Source of the DNA: Volvariella volvacea V23
Lineage: Eukaryota; Basidiomycota; Agaricomycetes; Agaricales; Pluteaceae
DNA length: 64,000 nt
Reading direction: 5' to 3'
Assembly (NCBI GenBank): GCA_000349905.1
Contig: KB722766.1
Coordinates: 276,584 to 340,583 of the forward strand
In this document: one piece after another, positions 24,075-35,276 of the stretch
How positions within the stretch are numbered: the stretch's first letter is position 1
Layout of the letters: each line of letters starts with the position of its first letter
Notes under the pieces: model-generated
Told to the model about the DNA's origin: nothing
The model's database searches: none
What the model saw: the letters and a program-made list of their open reading frames with translations, nothing else
Made by a program: the position numbers and the translations under genes

Positions 24075-25196
24075 CTATGTAGACCCACTCTTAATCTCTG
24101 CCTTTTCAGCTTCAGCCTCTTGCAATAATATCTCCCGAAGTCGTTCGTGTAGTCCTGGCGTAAGCTGTATTACACCATCCGCTGTGCAGAATCGGTATGC
24201 AGGCATCGGTTGATACGTGTCGGGTAATATCTACTCGAGTAGATTGAGTGGGGAGAATGTAGATCATAAGCCTTACTGACCTTGCCGTCTTCCACCAGGA
24301 CTGTAGCTAAGATATCATCCGGATCCCCTATCCTTCCTAAGGGAGGTGGATTGCGCTCATCTAGCATACAGGGTAAATGTAAGAACAGCGCATACATGCA
24401 CATAAGTCGAAGAACGTACCATGTATATGCATCCATCCATGTTGCAGCTGTATTGCACCATTGATCTGTATTTCGTCCACACCATCCCTGAGTCCGCTTC
24501 GTATTGCCTCATGCAATATTTCTTTGAACCGCGCTGTTCAGGATTTCGTTGTACGTAGAGATGGCCAATCCATAGGCGAAAACGAGCAAGTCGGCGTGTG
24601 TACGTCAAAGTAGTTTCCAATTAAAGTTCAATACAATCAATTAACGTACTAAAACGTATTTCCAATAATAACTACTTACGATTCTCTCTGAAATCATTCA
24701 ACCCCGCACCTTCTGCCTCTACCTCCTCGGGCAATGATCCCTCCATATGTTCGCTCTGGGCTGCAGCGCTAGTTTGAGCGGGTAGCCATCCAATTATAGT
24801 TTTTGAATCCTTCCTCGGAGGTGAGCCAGGTAGAAAAGAGATGGCGAATGCAGGCAGATGAGATGAGGATGCAGGTAGCGGAGTGGGTGGTTCTAAGAGA
24901 TGATAGAATAAATCCGGGCGTGAAGGGTCGGAAAATGACGTTGATGAGGGTGGTGGTCCGTCGAGGTTCGGGTTATGACTTTGAATCGGATGGGTGCCTT
25001 GAAGTACTTTTGGGCTTGACGTGGAACTGAACAAAACCTTTTGCGTCCTTGCATGGCGGGTATTGAAGGCAGGAAGAGAACCAGACCGAGTTAGGTGGAG
25101 TGGAATTGGGAGTGTGAACAAGGTGCGCGTATGTGTTGGGAGCGCCCTTGGTGGTGTGTTGCTCAAAATCCTAAGACATGAACGAACAGGGAGCAT
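24075..25196 (-). CDS. Fungal protein of unknown function with probable mitochondrial presequence
   Basis: Four exons: 24680-25196, 24420-24533, 24281-24360, 24075-24230; 288 aa, phases consistent. Residues 1-60 are rich in Arg, Ser, Thr and Leu with almost no acidic residues (MLPVRSCLRIL...RTLFTLPIPLHL), typical of a mitochondrial matrix presequence. The second half is compact and looks conserved: RFKEILHEAIRSGLRDGVDE, QINGAIQLQHGWMHIHDERN, LGRIGDPDDILATVLVEDGK, ILPDTYQPMPAYRFCTADG, ending in an acidic/basic helix. The sharp contrast between a disordered N-terminal half and a dense C-terminal half supports a real small domain. I do not recognise a characterised family. The first intron (146 nt) is longer than the others, so its borders are the least certain. 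Confidence 0.8.
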
Positions 25197-25464
25197 GTTT
25201 CAATGCGAAAAGGACTTGCGTGCGCTGGACGAAGTCGGCTTGTGACGAAGAGTATTTGCACATGTTAGATCCCAAGGGCGAAGTCGTGATGCTACTACCA
25301 TTTATGGGCAAAATTATCGCGACTGATGGGCTATTACTAGCCTTCACCGTCCAAGAGACGCGAACCCAATGATTCATTTCCAAATAATAATATATACAGG
25401 TAACTGTATCGATGTCATGATACTGTGGGTGCTCTAATCTAGTATTATGGCTCCGCGTCGACAC

Positions 25465-26345
25465 CTACAAAATTCCTGGTATCAATCTACTTGGGACTCT
25501 CTTTGCATACTCTTCCCACTCCTTCCCAAACCTCCTCTTCAAAATTTCATCCTCTTGGTCCATTCTCACCACCGACAAAAAAGCAGTTCCGATGCAATAC
25601 AAACACCAGATGTAAACCAATCGCGAGATCCATGGAACTTCTCTAGCGCCGGTACTGTGGTACCATATCCCTGGACTGTAGATTATAATGCCGCAACCGA
25701 CCGACATCATCATTGCGCCCAAATATGAAGGATGTCTGGCAAAAGAATATGGCCCAGAAGTAACGAGTTTGTGCTCCTTCAATTCAGTAACAACCACTGT
25801 GAAGTATTCCTTCATGACGTCGTAGCATTTCTGGCGTATGATTGAACCCGAGATGAGCATTGCACTGCCGATCAGCAGACTCAATCCGAGATGAGGGGTT
25901 GACTCTCTGTGTAACATTCTGTGTCAGATTCTACCAGAACAAGTTGCAGCGACGACATACAAGCCGAGGGTGTTGGTATTAATACCAAATGCCCGCAAGA
26001 ATGGGACAATGGTGTCTTGCACCAAGGTGGGATTATAGAGGTGTAATATATTCACACAGTTCCACAACACTTCTACTCCCATGAACGCGACATACAGCCA
26101 CTTTAAAGTGATATAGTGAATGTCGGTGCGCGATTTATCTAGTCACTGCTTACCTTCATTACTTGCAGCATGGCCACCATAGCATCTAGAATCCTCCGCG
26201 CTGCCCCTCTCGTTGGTACAAGTCCGCTCTGGACTACTTTTTGTCCCTCCTTTGGTGGTGTGGTGCCCTGGTAAAACGCCCATCCGCCCACAACCGCTAG
26301 CAGGGATTTCAATACGAGCAAGATACACGATTTGGAGAAATGCAT
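25465..26345 (-). CDS. STE14: Protein-S-isoprenylcysteine O-methyltransferase (Ste14/ICMT family)
   Basis: Methylates the C-terminal prenylcysteine of CaaX proteins (Ras, Rho, lipopeptide pheromones in basidiomycetes) at the ER membrane, using S-adenosylmethionine. Three exons: 26154-26345, 25961-26100, 25465-25918; 261 aa. The C-terminal domain has the family signature: ELKEHKLVTSGPYSFARHPS followed by YLGA, and the terminal KRRFGKEWEEYAKRVPSRLI then PGIL. Several hydrophobic segments (residues about 8-25, 65-85, 115-135, 190-220) fit a polytopic membrane protein. Length fits the family (about 240-290 aa). A decayed second copy lies about 1 kb upstream on the same strand. Basidiomycetes often carry several ICMT paralogues, so whether this is the main Ste14 is not certain. 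Confidence 0.9.
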
Positions 26346-26393
26346 ATGGCTGATGAGTGAATATTAAAGGTGTGCGCTTTATTCGTGGATGTG

Positions 26394-26401
26394 CTTATAT
26401 A
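26394..26401 (-). promoter_or_regulatory. TATA box of the ICMT gene
   Basis: TATATAAG on the minus strand, about 50 nt upstream of the start codon at 26345. A close match at a plausible distance. Confidence 0.5.
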
Positions 26402-26894
26402 CTCGACTCTATGCTACTGCCGTACTACGCCCAGTTGGAAAATGGGGCGCGCAATACTCCGAGTAGATTAAGATCTGCGTGACAGTTTATTCACCAGTTC
26501 TAATGTTAGTCTGCTGTGCCAAAAGGCGGTCCACTACCACTGATATCAATCACCATCTCATTTGGCATAGTATGAGTCCATTCTTCGGCGTCAATGATGC
26601 GCCCACAGAGTAGTGACTCACCAACCGCACATGAGAACGACAAATTCAAATAGACTGAGCGCACCCTGAGTGCGCAGAGAATCATAATCGGCGAATCGGC
26701 CACTCCGAAACTGATAAGCACGCATCCACTATGGGTATCTCCTGAGGTGCTACAGACATTTCCGTTGGTCGTTCCTCTGCATAACGATGACTCGGACGAT
26801 CGAGTGATTTTCTTGTTATAGACAGTGCATTATCTGGATAGCACTGCAATATCATGGCGCAGTGGGTACTCTATTTTTTGGTTATCACATGCAA
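26402..26894. other. Intergenic region between ICMT copies
   Basis: Nearly 500 nt with one minus-strand frame (26506-26721) of no recognisable family. It holds the upstream promoter of the intact ICMT gene. Nothing else can be supported. Confidence 0.4.
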
Positions 26895-27487
26895 TTACAG
26901 AATTGCATGTATCAGCTGACAGGGGACTCTCTTTGCGTATTCTTCCCACTCCTTATCAAACCCATTCTTCAATAATTCATCCTCCGTACTCAACGGCAAA
27001 AAGAGCGTCGTCCCGATGCAATGTGTACTCCATGCGTGAAGTAGTATTGTAATTAATGGGCCACCTTTGGTGCTCGTATCGTGATACCGAGATCCTGGCC
27101 TGAAAACTGTGGCACTGCTACCCACAGAAACCATAAGCGCGCCTAGATAGGAAAGACGTCGAACAATGAAATACGGTCCGGATGTAATGAGTTTGTGTTC
27201 CTTCAACTCGGTAATGACGAAAGTGAACTGTCCTTTCATGACTTTGTAGCAATTTTGGCACATAAGAGAGCTTGTGAAGACGAGTGCAGTGCCAACAAGG
27301 AAACTCGGGTGGAGATGAGGATTTCCTGGACAAAGTCTCTGTGACCAAAAGGTAGCTGCGTGGCGTCAACGACTTACTGGGACAGAGCACCTATATTGGT
27401 TGCAACGGTTCGCAAAAGCGAGGAAATAGCGCCTGGAATCGTGTTATTATTATTGAAGTATAAAACGGCCAAAGAATCTCTCGGTGC
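26895..27487 (-). pseudogene. Decayed second ICMT (Ste14-like) copy
   Basis: Two segments align with exons 2 and 3 of the neighbouring ICMT gene. The 26895-27349 part is open and ends with the family's EWEEYAKRVPCQLI block. However, the motif corresponding to RHPSYLGA in the intact copy reads RRLSYLGA, so the key His-Pro pair is lost; RVPSRLIPGI reads RVPCQLIHAI. The upstream segment (27360-27487) keeps an aligned frame (NTIPGAISSLLRT, then VATNIGALS), but its join to the last exon is not in phase with obvious splice sites. No exon-1 equivalent with a start codon is found. Either a pseudogene or a fast-diverging, catalytically dead paralogue. Confidence 0.65.
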
Positions 27488-28196
27488 CTACTCTCCCATA
27501 TCTGCCAAAGTATAAAATATTAATGGCCCTGCTGTGTCCATACGCAGTCAGATAAAGCTTAGGGGAGGCATCTTGACAGCGTAGACGCACCCTACTCACC
27601 AAGTTCGAAGGTCCGTTAAAGTAACGCCAGGTCTAATTTTTCGTCCATCGACCTCAACTTTTTGGAGCACACCAAAGCTTTTCAGCTCGCTGACTTGAAA
27701 ATGAGCACCCGAAGATTCTATACCGGAATGATAGTTTGCTGTATTGAGTTAAGTGTAATTATTGTCGTGTTCAATAATTGTAATATTTCATTTCATGTCG
27801 GACATTCGGGACTTGCCAGCCAGCGCTTTTCAATGCGCGTGCGAACTTCCGGATGGGGCAGGTTCAACTTTGGCCATCATTTCCAAAGACAGGTGCATAG
27901 GAAACGCGACGCGCTCTTACAATCAGGCGTGCATCCCGACCCTGCTCATCAAGCACGCGTCGACTCTTCAGGTCAAAGGACCCCCAAGTTCCCGTAAGTG
28001 TACAGTTCTAGGCACCATGATGGCTTAGCTGCTGGCGCCTTGCTTTCAGTCCTTCTATATATGGTGCTGACGCGCTCAGACGCGTGTTACAATAGCGCCA
28101 GTGGCGATGTTGGGCGTGAAAGGTCACAAAAACCACAAGGCCAATCGATTAGAAAAGGAAATGCGGCTTTTCCCTTTCATAATTAGCGAGGCCCCC
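27488..28196. other. Intergenic region, no gene recognised
   Basis: Short frames on both strands without family signatures. One plus-strand frame around 27800-28010 encodes a Cys-containing peptide but has no clear start, stop and splice context. The right end is promoter for the gene at 28328. Confidence 0.4.
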
Positions 28197-28204
28197 TTTA
28201 TAAA
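28197..28204 (+). promoter_or_regulatory. TATA box
   Basis: TTTATAAA, 124 nt upstream of the start codon at 28328 and followed by a pyrimidine-rich stretch, as is usual for fungal start-site regions. Confidence 0.5.
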
Positions 28205-28327
28205 CAGCTCTTTACGCTTTTCTTTCTTGCCACTTACATCCTCATTTCAGACTCGCTTTGTCTACTCCCTGCCGATCAGCTACAGCTCAATTCGAAGTTC
28301 GCCTGATACTCTCACTTGACAATCACG

Positions 28328-30091
28328 ATGTCTGCCTCCGACGACACAGTTCCACTGGACGAACAAGCTGAATCCGAAATAGAGCAAATGTTCGAACACT
28401 CCGCGGCGCTCTCGAAGCTGGCCAACTCCTTCATTCTCAAAAGACAACACTACCGAAACACTAGTATATGGGATATGATACACGATATATTTGCTCGGTT
28501 ACCAACGGAGGACGAGGAGAACATATTAATTGCGTCATTGTGAGTTTTCACACCATCGCCACACTGTTGGACACGAGCTAAATGTTGACAATTTAGTGTT
28601 AATGTTCTTCTGAATACCGAGAACAGATACAAGATGTACGCTATCTATCGTGACATGGTTGAGGGCACCGAAGGAAACGAAGGAACTTCAAACCAAGCTG
28701 CCGATGATACAAATGCGAGTGGCGCACCAGCCGCCACAGCATCCAACGGCGTTAACGGAACTCATGGTAAGAGTAGCTCGCTATCCCGATTTACCTCGCC
28801 ACTTACTCAATCAGACATCGATGACTCTCTCGAAGTTGAGAGGTCGGTTCTGGTATCAGACACTTCTGAAGAGGGCAATTCGGCCTCCCATGGATCCCAA
28901 ATGCCCGCTCTGCCCGTCACGCCAGTCAGGACCACAACGAGCAAAGTAGGGCGGAGTCGCTCGAATAAAGCCAGGAGACGTCGAAGCCCTGACAGTCCCA
29001 CCTCGTTGGGTGCTCTTCCGAGCACATCTGCTTCAACCCTCGGGCCCTTCTCCGCGTTCGGGAAGGCTCATAGTTTGCGCTTCGCTCCTTTCGTACCTCC
29101 TTCAGCAGGAGAGCCTGAGGAAGAGCTGCCTCCGCCACCCGAATCTACGCCAGATGAAGGGCCCTCTAATGCATCCACAGTGCTGTACCCACCCCTATCT
29201 CCTCAACCTCCTTCTACACCAGCTCCACGGCAACCAGCACCTGTAGCAGCCTCCAAGTCTGCAAGTGGGTTCACTAGCAATAACAACTCTGGTGGCAACA
29301 CAACTACAACCGACATCGCCACAAATGCCCCCGAGCGCTCAGGAAGTAGGAGCAAAATCGAAGGAGCATCCTCCAATGCGGATCCATTCTTGCCTTCCGA
29401 TCATGGTGACACTTCTCCCGCGGGGGATCCGTATTTGACGCTGGGAACTCTAGACGGCCGAGTTGATGACGCGAACGAGGTTCAGGAGGCCGAAGCTGGT
29501 CCGGGGCCGACTACGATGGAGAATAGGGCACGGAGCAAAAGTAGGGAGTTGGAGATTAATGCTGTGAAGGAGGACGAGAAGGAAGAGGAGGAAGAGGAAG
29601 AGGTGGTTCCGAAGAAGGGTAGGGGTAGGAAGGCCAGTACTGCAAAGGGCAAGGGCAAGGCTAAAGCAGTGGTAGTCGAGGAAGAGAATGAAGAGCCTGA
29701 AAGAGTTGTGGAGGAAGACATACCCAAGGCCAGAGGAAAGGGCAAGGGCAAGGCAAAGGAGGTCTTGAACGGGAATAAGGAAAACGAGGAAGAGAAAGTG
29801 GAAGAGGTGAAGAAGCCCATTAGCAGGAGGAAGTCCATCGCGACTACAGGGAGGACAAGTACGGGGGCTGCTCGCGCCACGGGTATACGGAGGACAAGGA
29901 GCACCACTGCTGTGACTGCTGCGAGCAATACGGCAGCTGCATCGTCTGCCCAAGCTGCCCCGGTTAGCGGCCCCAGAGGCAAGAAGAGGGCAAGGGCTGT
30001 GGACGAGGAAGAAGAGAAACAGGAAGAGGGAGCAAGACCCACCAGGCGTCTTCGCTTCTCGACTCGCCTCAAGAAGAACGGGAGCAAGTGA
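28328..30091 (+). CDS. Basic, disordered, probably nuclear protein of unknown function
   Basis: Two exons, 28328-28539 and 28597-30091; 568 aa. Residues 1-100 form the only ordered-looking part: a helical segment (SEIEQMFEHSAALSKLANSF, ILKRQHYRNTSIWDMIHDIF, ENILIASLFVNVLLNTENRY). The rest is low complexity: Ser/Pro-rich middle, a Glu-rich run (EEEEEEEEVVPKKGRGRKAS), then several KGKGKAK/RGKGKGKAK blocks and a terminal RPTRRLRFSTRLKKN. Basic AT-hook-like GRGRK and many Lys/Arg clusters suggest nuclear location and nucleic-acid or histone contact; this is inference. I do not recognise the N-terminal helical domain. The preceding TATA-like element supports the chosen start. Confidence 0.8.
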
Positions 30092-30933
30092 ACATCTCTC
30101 TCCGCCGAATCTTTATCTTTGTTTTCTTGTTCCATTTCGTTTTTACCTGGGTTTCCGTTAGTCCCGATTTTTCTATTCAATCTCACCTTAATCTTATTTC
30201 TTGTCCCAATTTCGGCCTGAGGCTCTACCAACTTTTTGTTGATCATATCCCCCCTATACACCGATGCCATATACCCAATCCCTACCGCATCCCTATTTTA
30301 TTCGAGTCTCATCTTTTTTCACAATAATACACACAATAATCATAATACCTCCACCATCATCTCAAATCATAGAAATATACTCACCACATCAACGGGGTTT
30401 CCCTCTATCGACCAGATGAACACCGACGCTTCGCGGCTGTGCACCGTTTGGAGCTGAAGGAAGGCATGAAACTACCCTTCACGAGTTGAGATGGGGTAAC
30501 TAGACGAAGAGGACCTGTATTTATACCGTCAGAACCATGTCAGCATGCGTGAAAACCCAGGGCAGAGGGTATCGTCATCTTGTATTACGAAAGAGGCTAT
30601 ATTGCATCACATAACTTGCGCATAATTTTGACTCGTCGCCCAAAAACCCTATTCCAACTCGTACATGTCATCATAGCAACCAGCAGGACAGTGGTCTACC
30701 ACTGGCCAACGCTTTGGTATTACAACCTCCAGCCACAACTGCGTTCATAAAAACGATTAAGCATACAGCAGTCAAGAATATTCAATTAGTGTCAAATGTC
30801 TAACATGTAATGCATTATGCACAGTGCGACTAAATGCCTATACGAATACCACCATGAGAACCAAAACCGTAGTCCCATCCAAGACAACTCAGCCACACCA
30901 AATCCTTCTCCAACACTGCACCCACGCCCCCTG
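30092..30933. other. Convergent 3' intergenic region
   Basis: 842 nt between two convergent stop codons. AT-rich with several AATAAT/AATAAC-type poly(A)-like runs near 30320-30350. No coding signal seen. Confidence 0.45.
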
Positions 30934-33001
30934 CTACGAAGCACCAGCTGTCAGATCCACAACCCCCACAGGCGTCTGCGGTATCTCGGATTGTCGTTCC
31001 CTCTCAGCCTCCCTAACCTCCTGCAACAACTTCTCTCGCGCGATAGCTGCTGGACTGGGCGAGCGATCTCGTTTGGGTAACTCCAGGATCGTATCAACCC
31101 ATGCGATTCCCCAAGCTCCATTGCCCGTCTTCGTGCCTCCGAGAATGCGTTTCTTTGTTGTTGATTCCGGCAAAAGTTCCCATCGGCTTTTGGTAGGCTG
31201 TGTATCGCTTCGGTCTGGTAGGACAACGCGCTTGGTGAGCAAAGGCACTAGAAAGGAAGAGGCAAACATACAATATATCAGCCCAGTATGGGGTTCATAA
31301 ATTCCGATAGGAGTTCTGTCTTCCTGGAACCCGACTTTCTTTTTCTTCGCCTTCGGCTCTAACGAGTCAACATCAACCATCTGCTCGTCCTCTTCTCCAT
31401 CCCCCTCCTCAACCTCTCTCTTCAACGCATTAATACCTGTCTGCTGCTGTCCCTGCGTCTGAACTGGTTGCTGCTGCCCTGGCTGCCCTCCCACCGATCC
31501 TTGTCCCGCAGCCAGCGCCAACTCCTCCGCCAGACCCGCCTTCAAAGCCTCCTTCCTCAACTTTGCCCACTCCTCATCCGACTCTCCCGACTTGCTTGCA
31601 AACATCCACATCCAATTCTCCTCCGTCACGCCATCTCTCGACAACACACTCTTCCGAACAGCGTTCAGTGGTCCATCACTATACGGGCCCCAACCGCTGC
31701 CACCAAAGATGGTTGTCGGCCCTCCGGCTCTGTATATGCCTGCTCCACCACCACTTCCGCGTTCACCCTTGATGGCGGAGGATACGCCACCGGTTAGGGC
31801 GTTGAGTTCGTTGTTGTGGTGTGCGGCATTGGGGTCTGGGAGTTCGCCGACTGGATCACCGGCTTTGAGGCCTTTGGCTGTTATTTCTTCGAGAACTTTG
31901 TCTTCGTAGTAGTCGTCCACTACCCATCTTCCATCTACAAAGGAAAGGATTAAGGCATTCAACACTAACCGAAAGGGTGAACCTGCATACCAATGACCAT
32001 CTTACTACCATGCAGTTTGAAGGCACTTCGAGCAGTGACGAGTGTAACGCTTCTTGTCCGCAGATGAGAGCCTAGTTTTCCTTGTTCAATGAGATAGTCC
32101 TTTTCTGGCTGTGTGGCATTCAGCTTGAAAGCCAGGAGGTTTCGTCGGAAGTAGTACAGCGAATCACGGAAGCCTGAGGTTCGTGCGGCATCAATAGCAA
32201 GCATGTATTGTCGTTGTGGGTGTCTGTTGGGTAGAATGAACGTCGAGGCCTTGAATTTGCGACCTGCAGAACGAGACACGCGTTAAACAGAGGTCCTGAC
32301 GCGTCCAATATGCACTTACCACCCAACAAGTTGCCCCATTTATCAATCTTCTCGTCACCCTTTGGGTCATCCTCAGTGATGAACTCATCCCCATCGATAA
32401 CATACGCCTTCCCTTGAATCCTCCTGAACGGTTTTCCGCCTCCAACAGGTCCTTCTTCTTCCTCTGCGGCTGCAGCAGGTTCTGCCTGCGGAGTGCCCGC
32501 AGCGGCTTCTCCATCCGCCTCACCCTCGGCCTCATCTTCACCATCTTCTTCATCGCCTCTTTTAGGCAATTTTATCGTCAGAGCTTTACCCCGAGCTTTG
32601 CCTTTTGCCCTAGCTCGACCGCGTGTCCTCGCAGTGCCACCACCAGCTGTTGTTGCTCCCTTCCCTCTGCCACGAGGTCGACCTCTTTTCGGAGCAGACG
32701 TTCCAACTGCACTACCCTCCTTGTCATCTTCCGCGTCTTCGTCTCCACCTGCAATACTTTCGTCTACCGTAGCATTGTCGTCTTCCCCTTTCACCGGGGA
32801 TTGTGGCTGATCCTGTGGCTCCTCAGTAGGCTCCCGTGTAATGGTTGATACATCGTCGAGGTCCATAACATCGTCCAACCCCGTTCCTTGGTCTGCGGAT
32901 GAGACGACTGGGTCTTCGGCTGGTGTTTGGGCTTCTGGTGTGTCAGCTGCTGGCGGCTGCGAACGGGGTTTTATTCTGATTTTTGGGACTGTTCCTTTCA
33001 T
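30934..33001 (-). CDS. RSC7: RSC7/Swp82-type chromatin-remodelling subunit
   Basis: Accessory subunit of RSC/SWI-SNF ATP-dependent nucleosome remodellers. Four exons: 32320-33001, 31991-32263, 31272-31934, 30934-31214; 632 aa, all phases consistent. Residues 1-195 are acidic/basic disordered sequence with AT-hook-like RGRPRGRGKG and RTRGRARAKGKARGKA. The conserved RSC7/Swp82 domain follows (about 199-345): YVIDGDEFITEDDPKGDEKI, DKWGNLLGGRKFKASTFILP, NRHPQRQYMLAIDAARTSGF, RDSLYYFRRNLLAFKLNATQ, RSVTLVTARSAFKLHGSKMV, IDGRWVVDDYYEDKV. A second conserved stretch (GIYEPHTGLIYYRSDTQPTK) precedes the disordered tail. SNF5, a core subunit of the same kind of complex, is also in this window. Confidence 0.92.
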
Positions 33002-33951
33002 AATTGGTACGTGAGGGATTCGTTAATGGAGGAGGTGGTAGGACTCGTGGAGGTGAAATTCGTAAAGTTCGATAATTGAATGAAGCCCTTAGCTCTCGGC
33101 AAATTACCTTTTTTGTCTCAACTGATGTCAGACTATCGCGCTTTCCCACAATCAGGAGACAGATAGGCGCGCGACACGGAACGTGCGCAACAGATCACAC
33201 GACGCGAAATAAGAATCCAGAGAGCAAAGAAGCTGAATTGAAATTCACATTGCTATCAAGTACATTTTGAAACGACCCATTTGACCGACCAGTCCTTCGC
33301 CTACAAGCAACCAAAGAAACCGGACGACATGCACCCCTCATTCGACTGACTTGAGATGCATATGTGCAAGGCGACACGACAACCACCGGGACATCCGAGA
33401 TGGAGGTGTAGAGTGACCACGTCGAGAGCGTAATTGAATAAGGATGACCACTGCTAGCGGGGATGATTCTCCACGAATTCGGTTTCAGACATCCAAGATA
33501 TTGCGGAAGCCAAACACATCGAGGGCGTTTACTCTAAGAATAGTTGGAACGCATTAGCTTTTGTCGATTAGATTAAACAAGTCGAACAACGCACTGGATC
33601 GGGCCCTCATCTTTCGGCGTTTGCGTCTGAGTCTGCGGGATCTCTTCTTCTTCCACTTTTCTCTCATACTACACGAGATGAAGCGAAGGGGTTTTGATGA
33701 GCATTTCGCGTGGCGTTTTCTGGATGATGGGCACTTACATTGGCTCGTTATGGGAGAACCTAAGGAAGGCGGGGAAGGTGAATGGAGGCTAGGTTTGACT
33801 GCAGCTGTACAGTTATTACGTAATGTGTTCGCACTCCCCTGTTTGCTCCAATGCCTTTTTTGTGCTCGAGACCTCCACCAATGAAATCCATCCAAGGTCC
33901 CTTGGCTTCAGCCATCACGGACATCACTGCGGTCTATTCCCTCTGTCGACC
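33002..33951. other. Divergent intergenic region between RSC7 and the next gene
   Basis: 950 nt between start codons on opposite strands, so it should hold both promoters. A frame at 33560-33884 is open on both strands but shows no family signature and no splice support. No clear TATA box seen. Confidence 0.4.
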
Positions 33952-35276
33952 ATGCCCAGAAACCACAAGCTAGTGCCCGATGCCTTGCGCTCCGAGCTTG
34001 ACGAATATGCGTCGTTGATTAGGGTTTTACGAACAAACGATGCGCTGGACATTACCTCTCAACTCACTCGACATTCATCTCGCAACTTGTCTCATGATGC
34101 ACCTCAGCTGCAGCCGCAGGACGATGAAGGTGCGCAAGACGTAGAGGAAGACCAGCCCTCCGACTCTGAACACAAAGGGCCCAAGACCCGCTCCAAGGCT
34201 GCTGCCGGCAAGCCAAGCACGACCCCACCAAAGCCATCACGCAAACGAAAACGACCAGAAGCACGACCCAAATCCTCAAGACCTGCCACAAAGCGAGATC
34301 TCTGGACACGTTGGCCTCTATTAGCTGGTGATGTTTGGCCACCACAGTGGGGCTTGCAGGACGAAATCAACTCACTCGTAACGCATATACTCAAGAATCG
34401 CCCGCTACCCCCTTTCCCGGACTCCATTCCAACGGAACCCTTTGCTGATGCTGATGAAGAGAGTGGCATGGATATTGACACCCCGCCATCATCTCAGCTG
34501 CCACAGGAATCTCAACAGGACGATAGCGATAGCGACATCGACGTTGACATGCATCCGTTCGTGCCTTACCTTACAGCAACATCAACGCATCTCTTGTCAA
34601 CCATACTTTCACTCCTGGCTTCGCACACCCCAAATCGCGCTGCGAGTTTGCAGAACCGTATTGAGCCAATGGGTTGGAGAAGTGTTTTGGATGTATTGAG
34701 CGTCTATCCTGATCAGAATTTTGTTGACGAAAAGTTTGTTCATTCTTTTACTCATATATGATGTATTATATTTATCCTTTGTGCTAATGCTACCTTTGTT
34801 GGTACTTCTTCTCCCATTGCGGGATTAAGTATTTTGCAGAGAGTTGCCGAACGCCTGCAGAGCGTATACCCTACACCTGAGTCAGATACGAAGTCAACCA
34901 AGTTCAAAGGTTTCCTCGTAACCCCATACATCACCCATCGAGCTTTTGCTGACACTACCCCATAGCATCTGAACGCGCGCAAATATCTCAAAAAGCGCAT
35001 CGAAAACTCTCAACTGCATTAGCAGCAGCTAATTTAAGTCTCTTCGAACTCGCACAACCACCGACAGACGACTCTTCTGATTCAGACGAGCCTCGTGTAG
35101 TCAAGCGAGCTCGAAATTCTCCAAGTGAGTTTGTGGCATCTCAGTGCCGTATTCATCTGGTAATTGGACTCTGACCACCTCACATCATGCTCTATGCTGT
35201 AGGAGCAACAAAAGCGCGTGCAGAAAAGGATATTTCCAAGTTGTACGAGCTTACAAAAGGATTTGAAACCGCGTGA
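33952..35276 (+). CDS. Basic protein with possible Rrn9-like motif
   Basis: Four exons: 33952-34733, 34830-34909, 34966-35124, 35203-35276; 364 aa, phases consistent. The start ATG at 33952 is preferred because upstream in-frame sequence is low quality. Residues 75-115 are Lys/Arg/Pro-rich (nuclear signal-like, SRKRKRPEARPKSSRP). Residues about 115-147 carry RDLWTRWPLLAGDVWPPQWG then LQDEINSLVTHIL. The W-x-WPL...P-x-W-x-L-x-DE pattern recalls the short Rrn9 domain of the RNA polymerase I upstream activating factor, but I cannot confirm this from memory alone. The C-terminal exons encode helices (NILQRVAERLQSVY, ASERAQISQKAHRKLSTALA) and an Asp/Ser-rich linker. If Rrn9-like, it would act in rDNA transcription; treat the function as open. 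Confidence 0.7.

Noticed and set aside
27470..27480. TAG in the ICMT paralogue as a disabling stop
   Set aside because: The TAG can serve as an intron acceptor directly before the aligned exon, so it is not proof of decay; the motif changes and broken phase are better evidence.
29450..30270. Long minus-strand frames opposite the basic nuclear protein
   Set aside because: Mirror images of the Lys/Glu-rich repeats (Leu/Phe/Ser-rich shadow frames), not genes.
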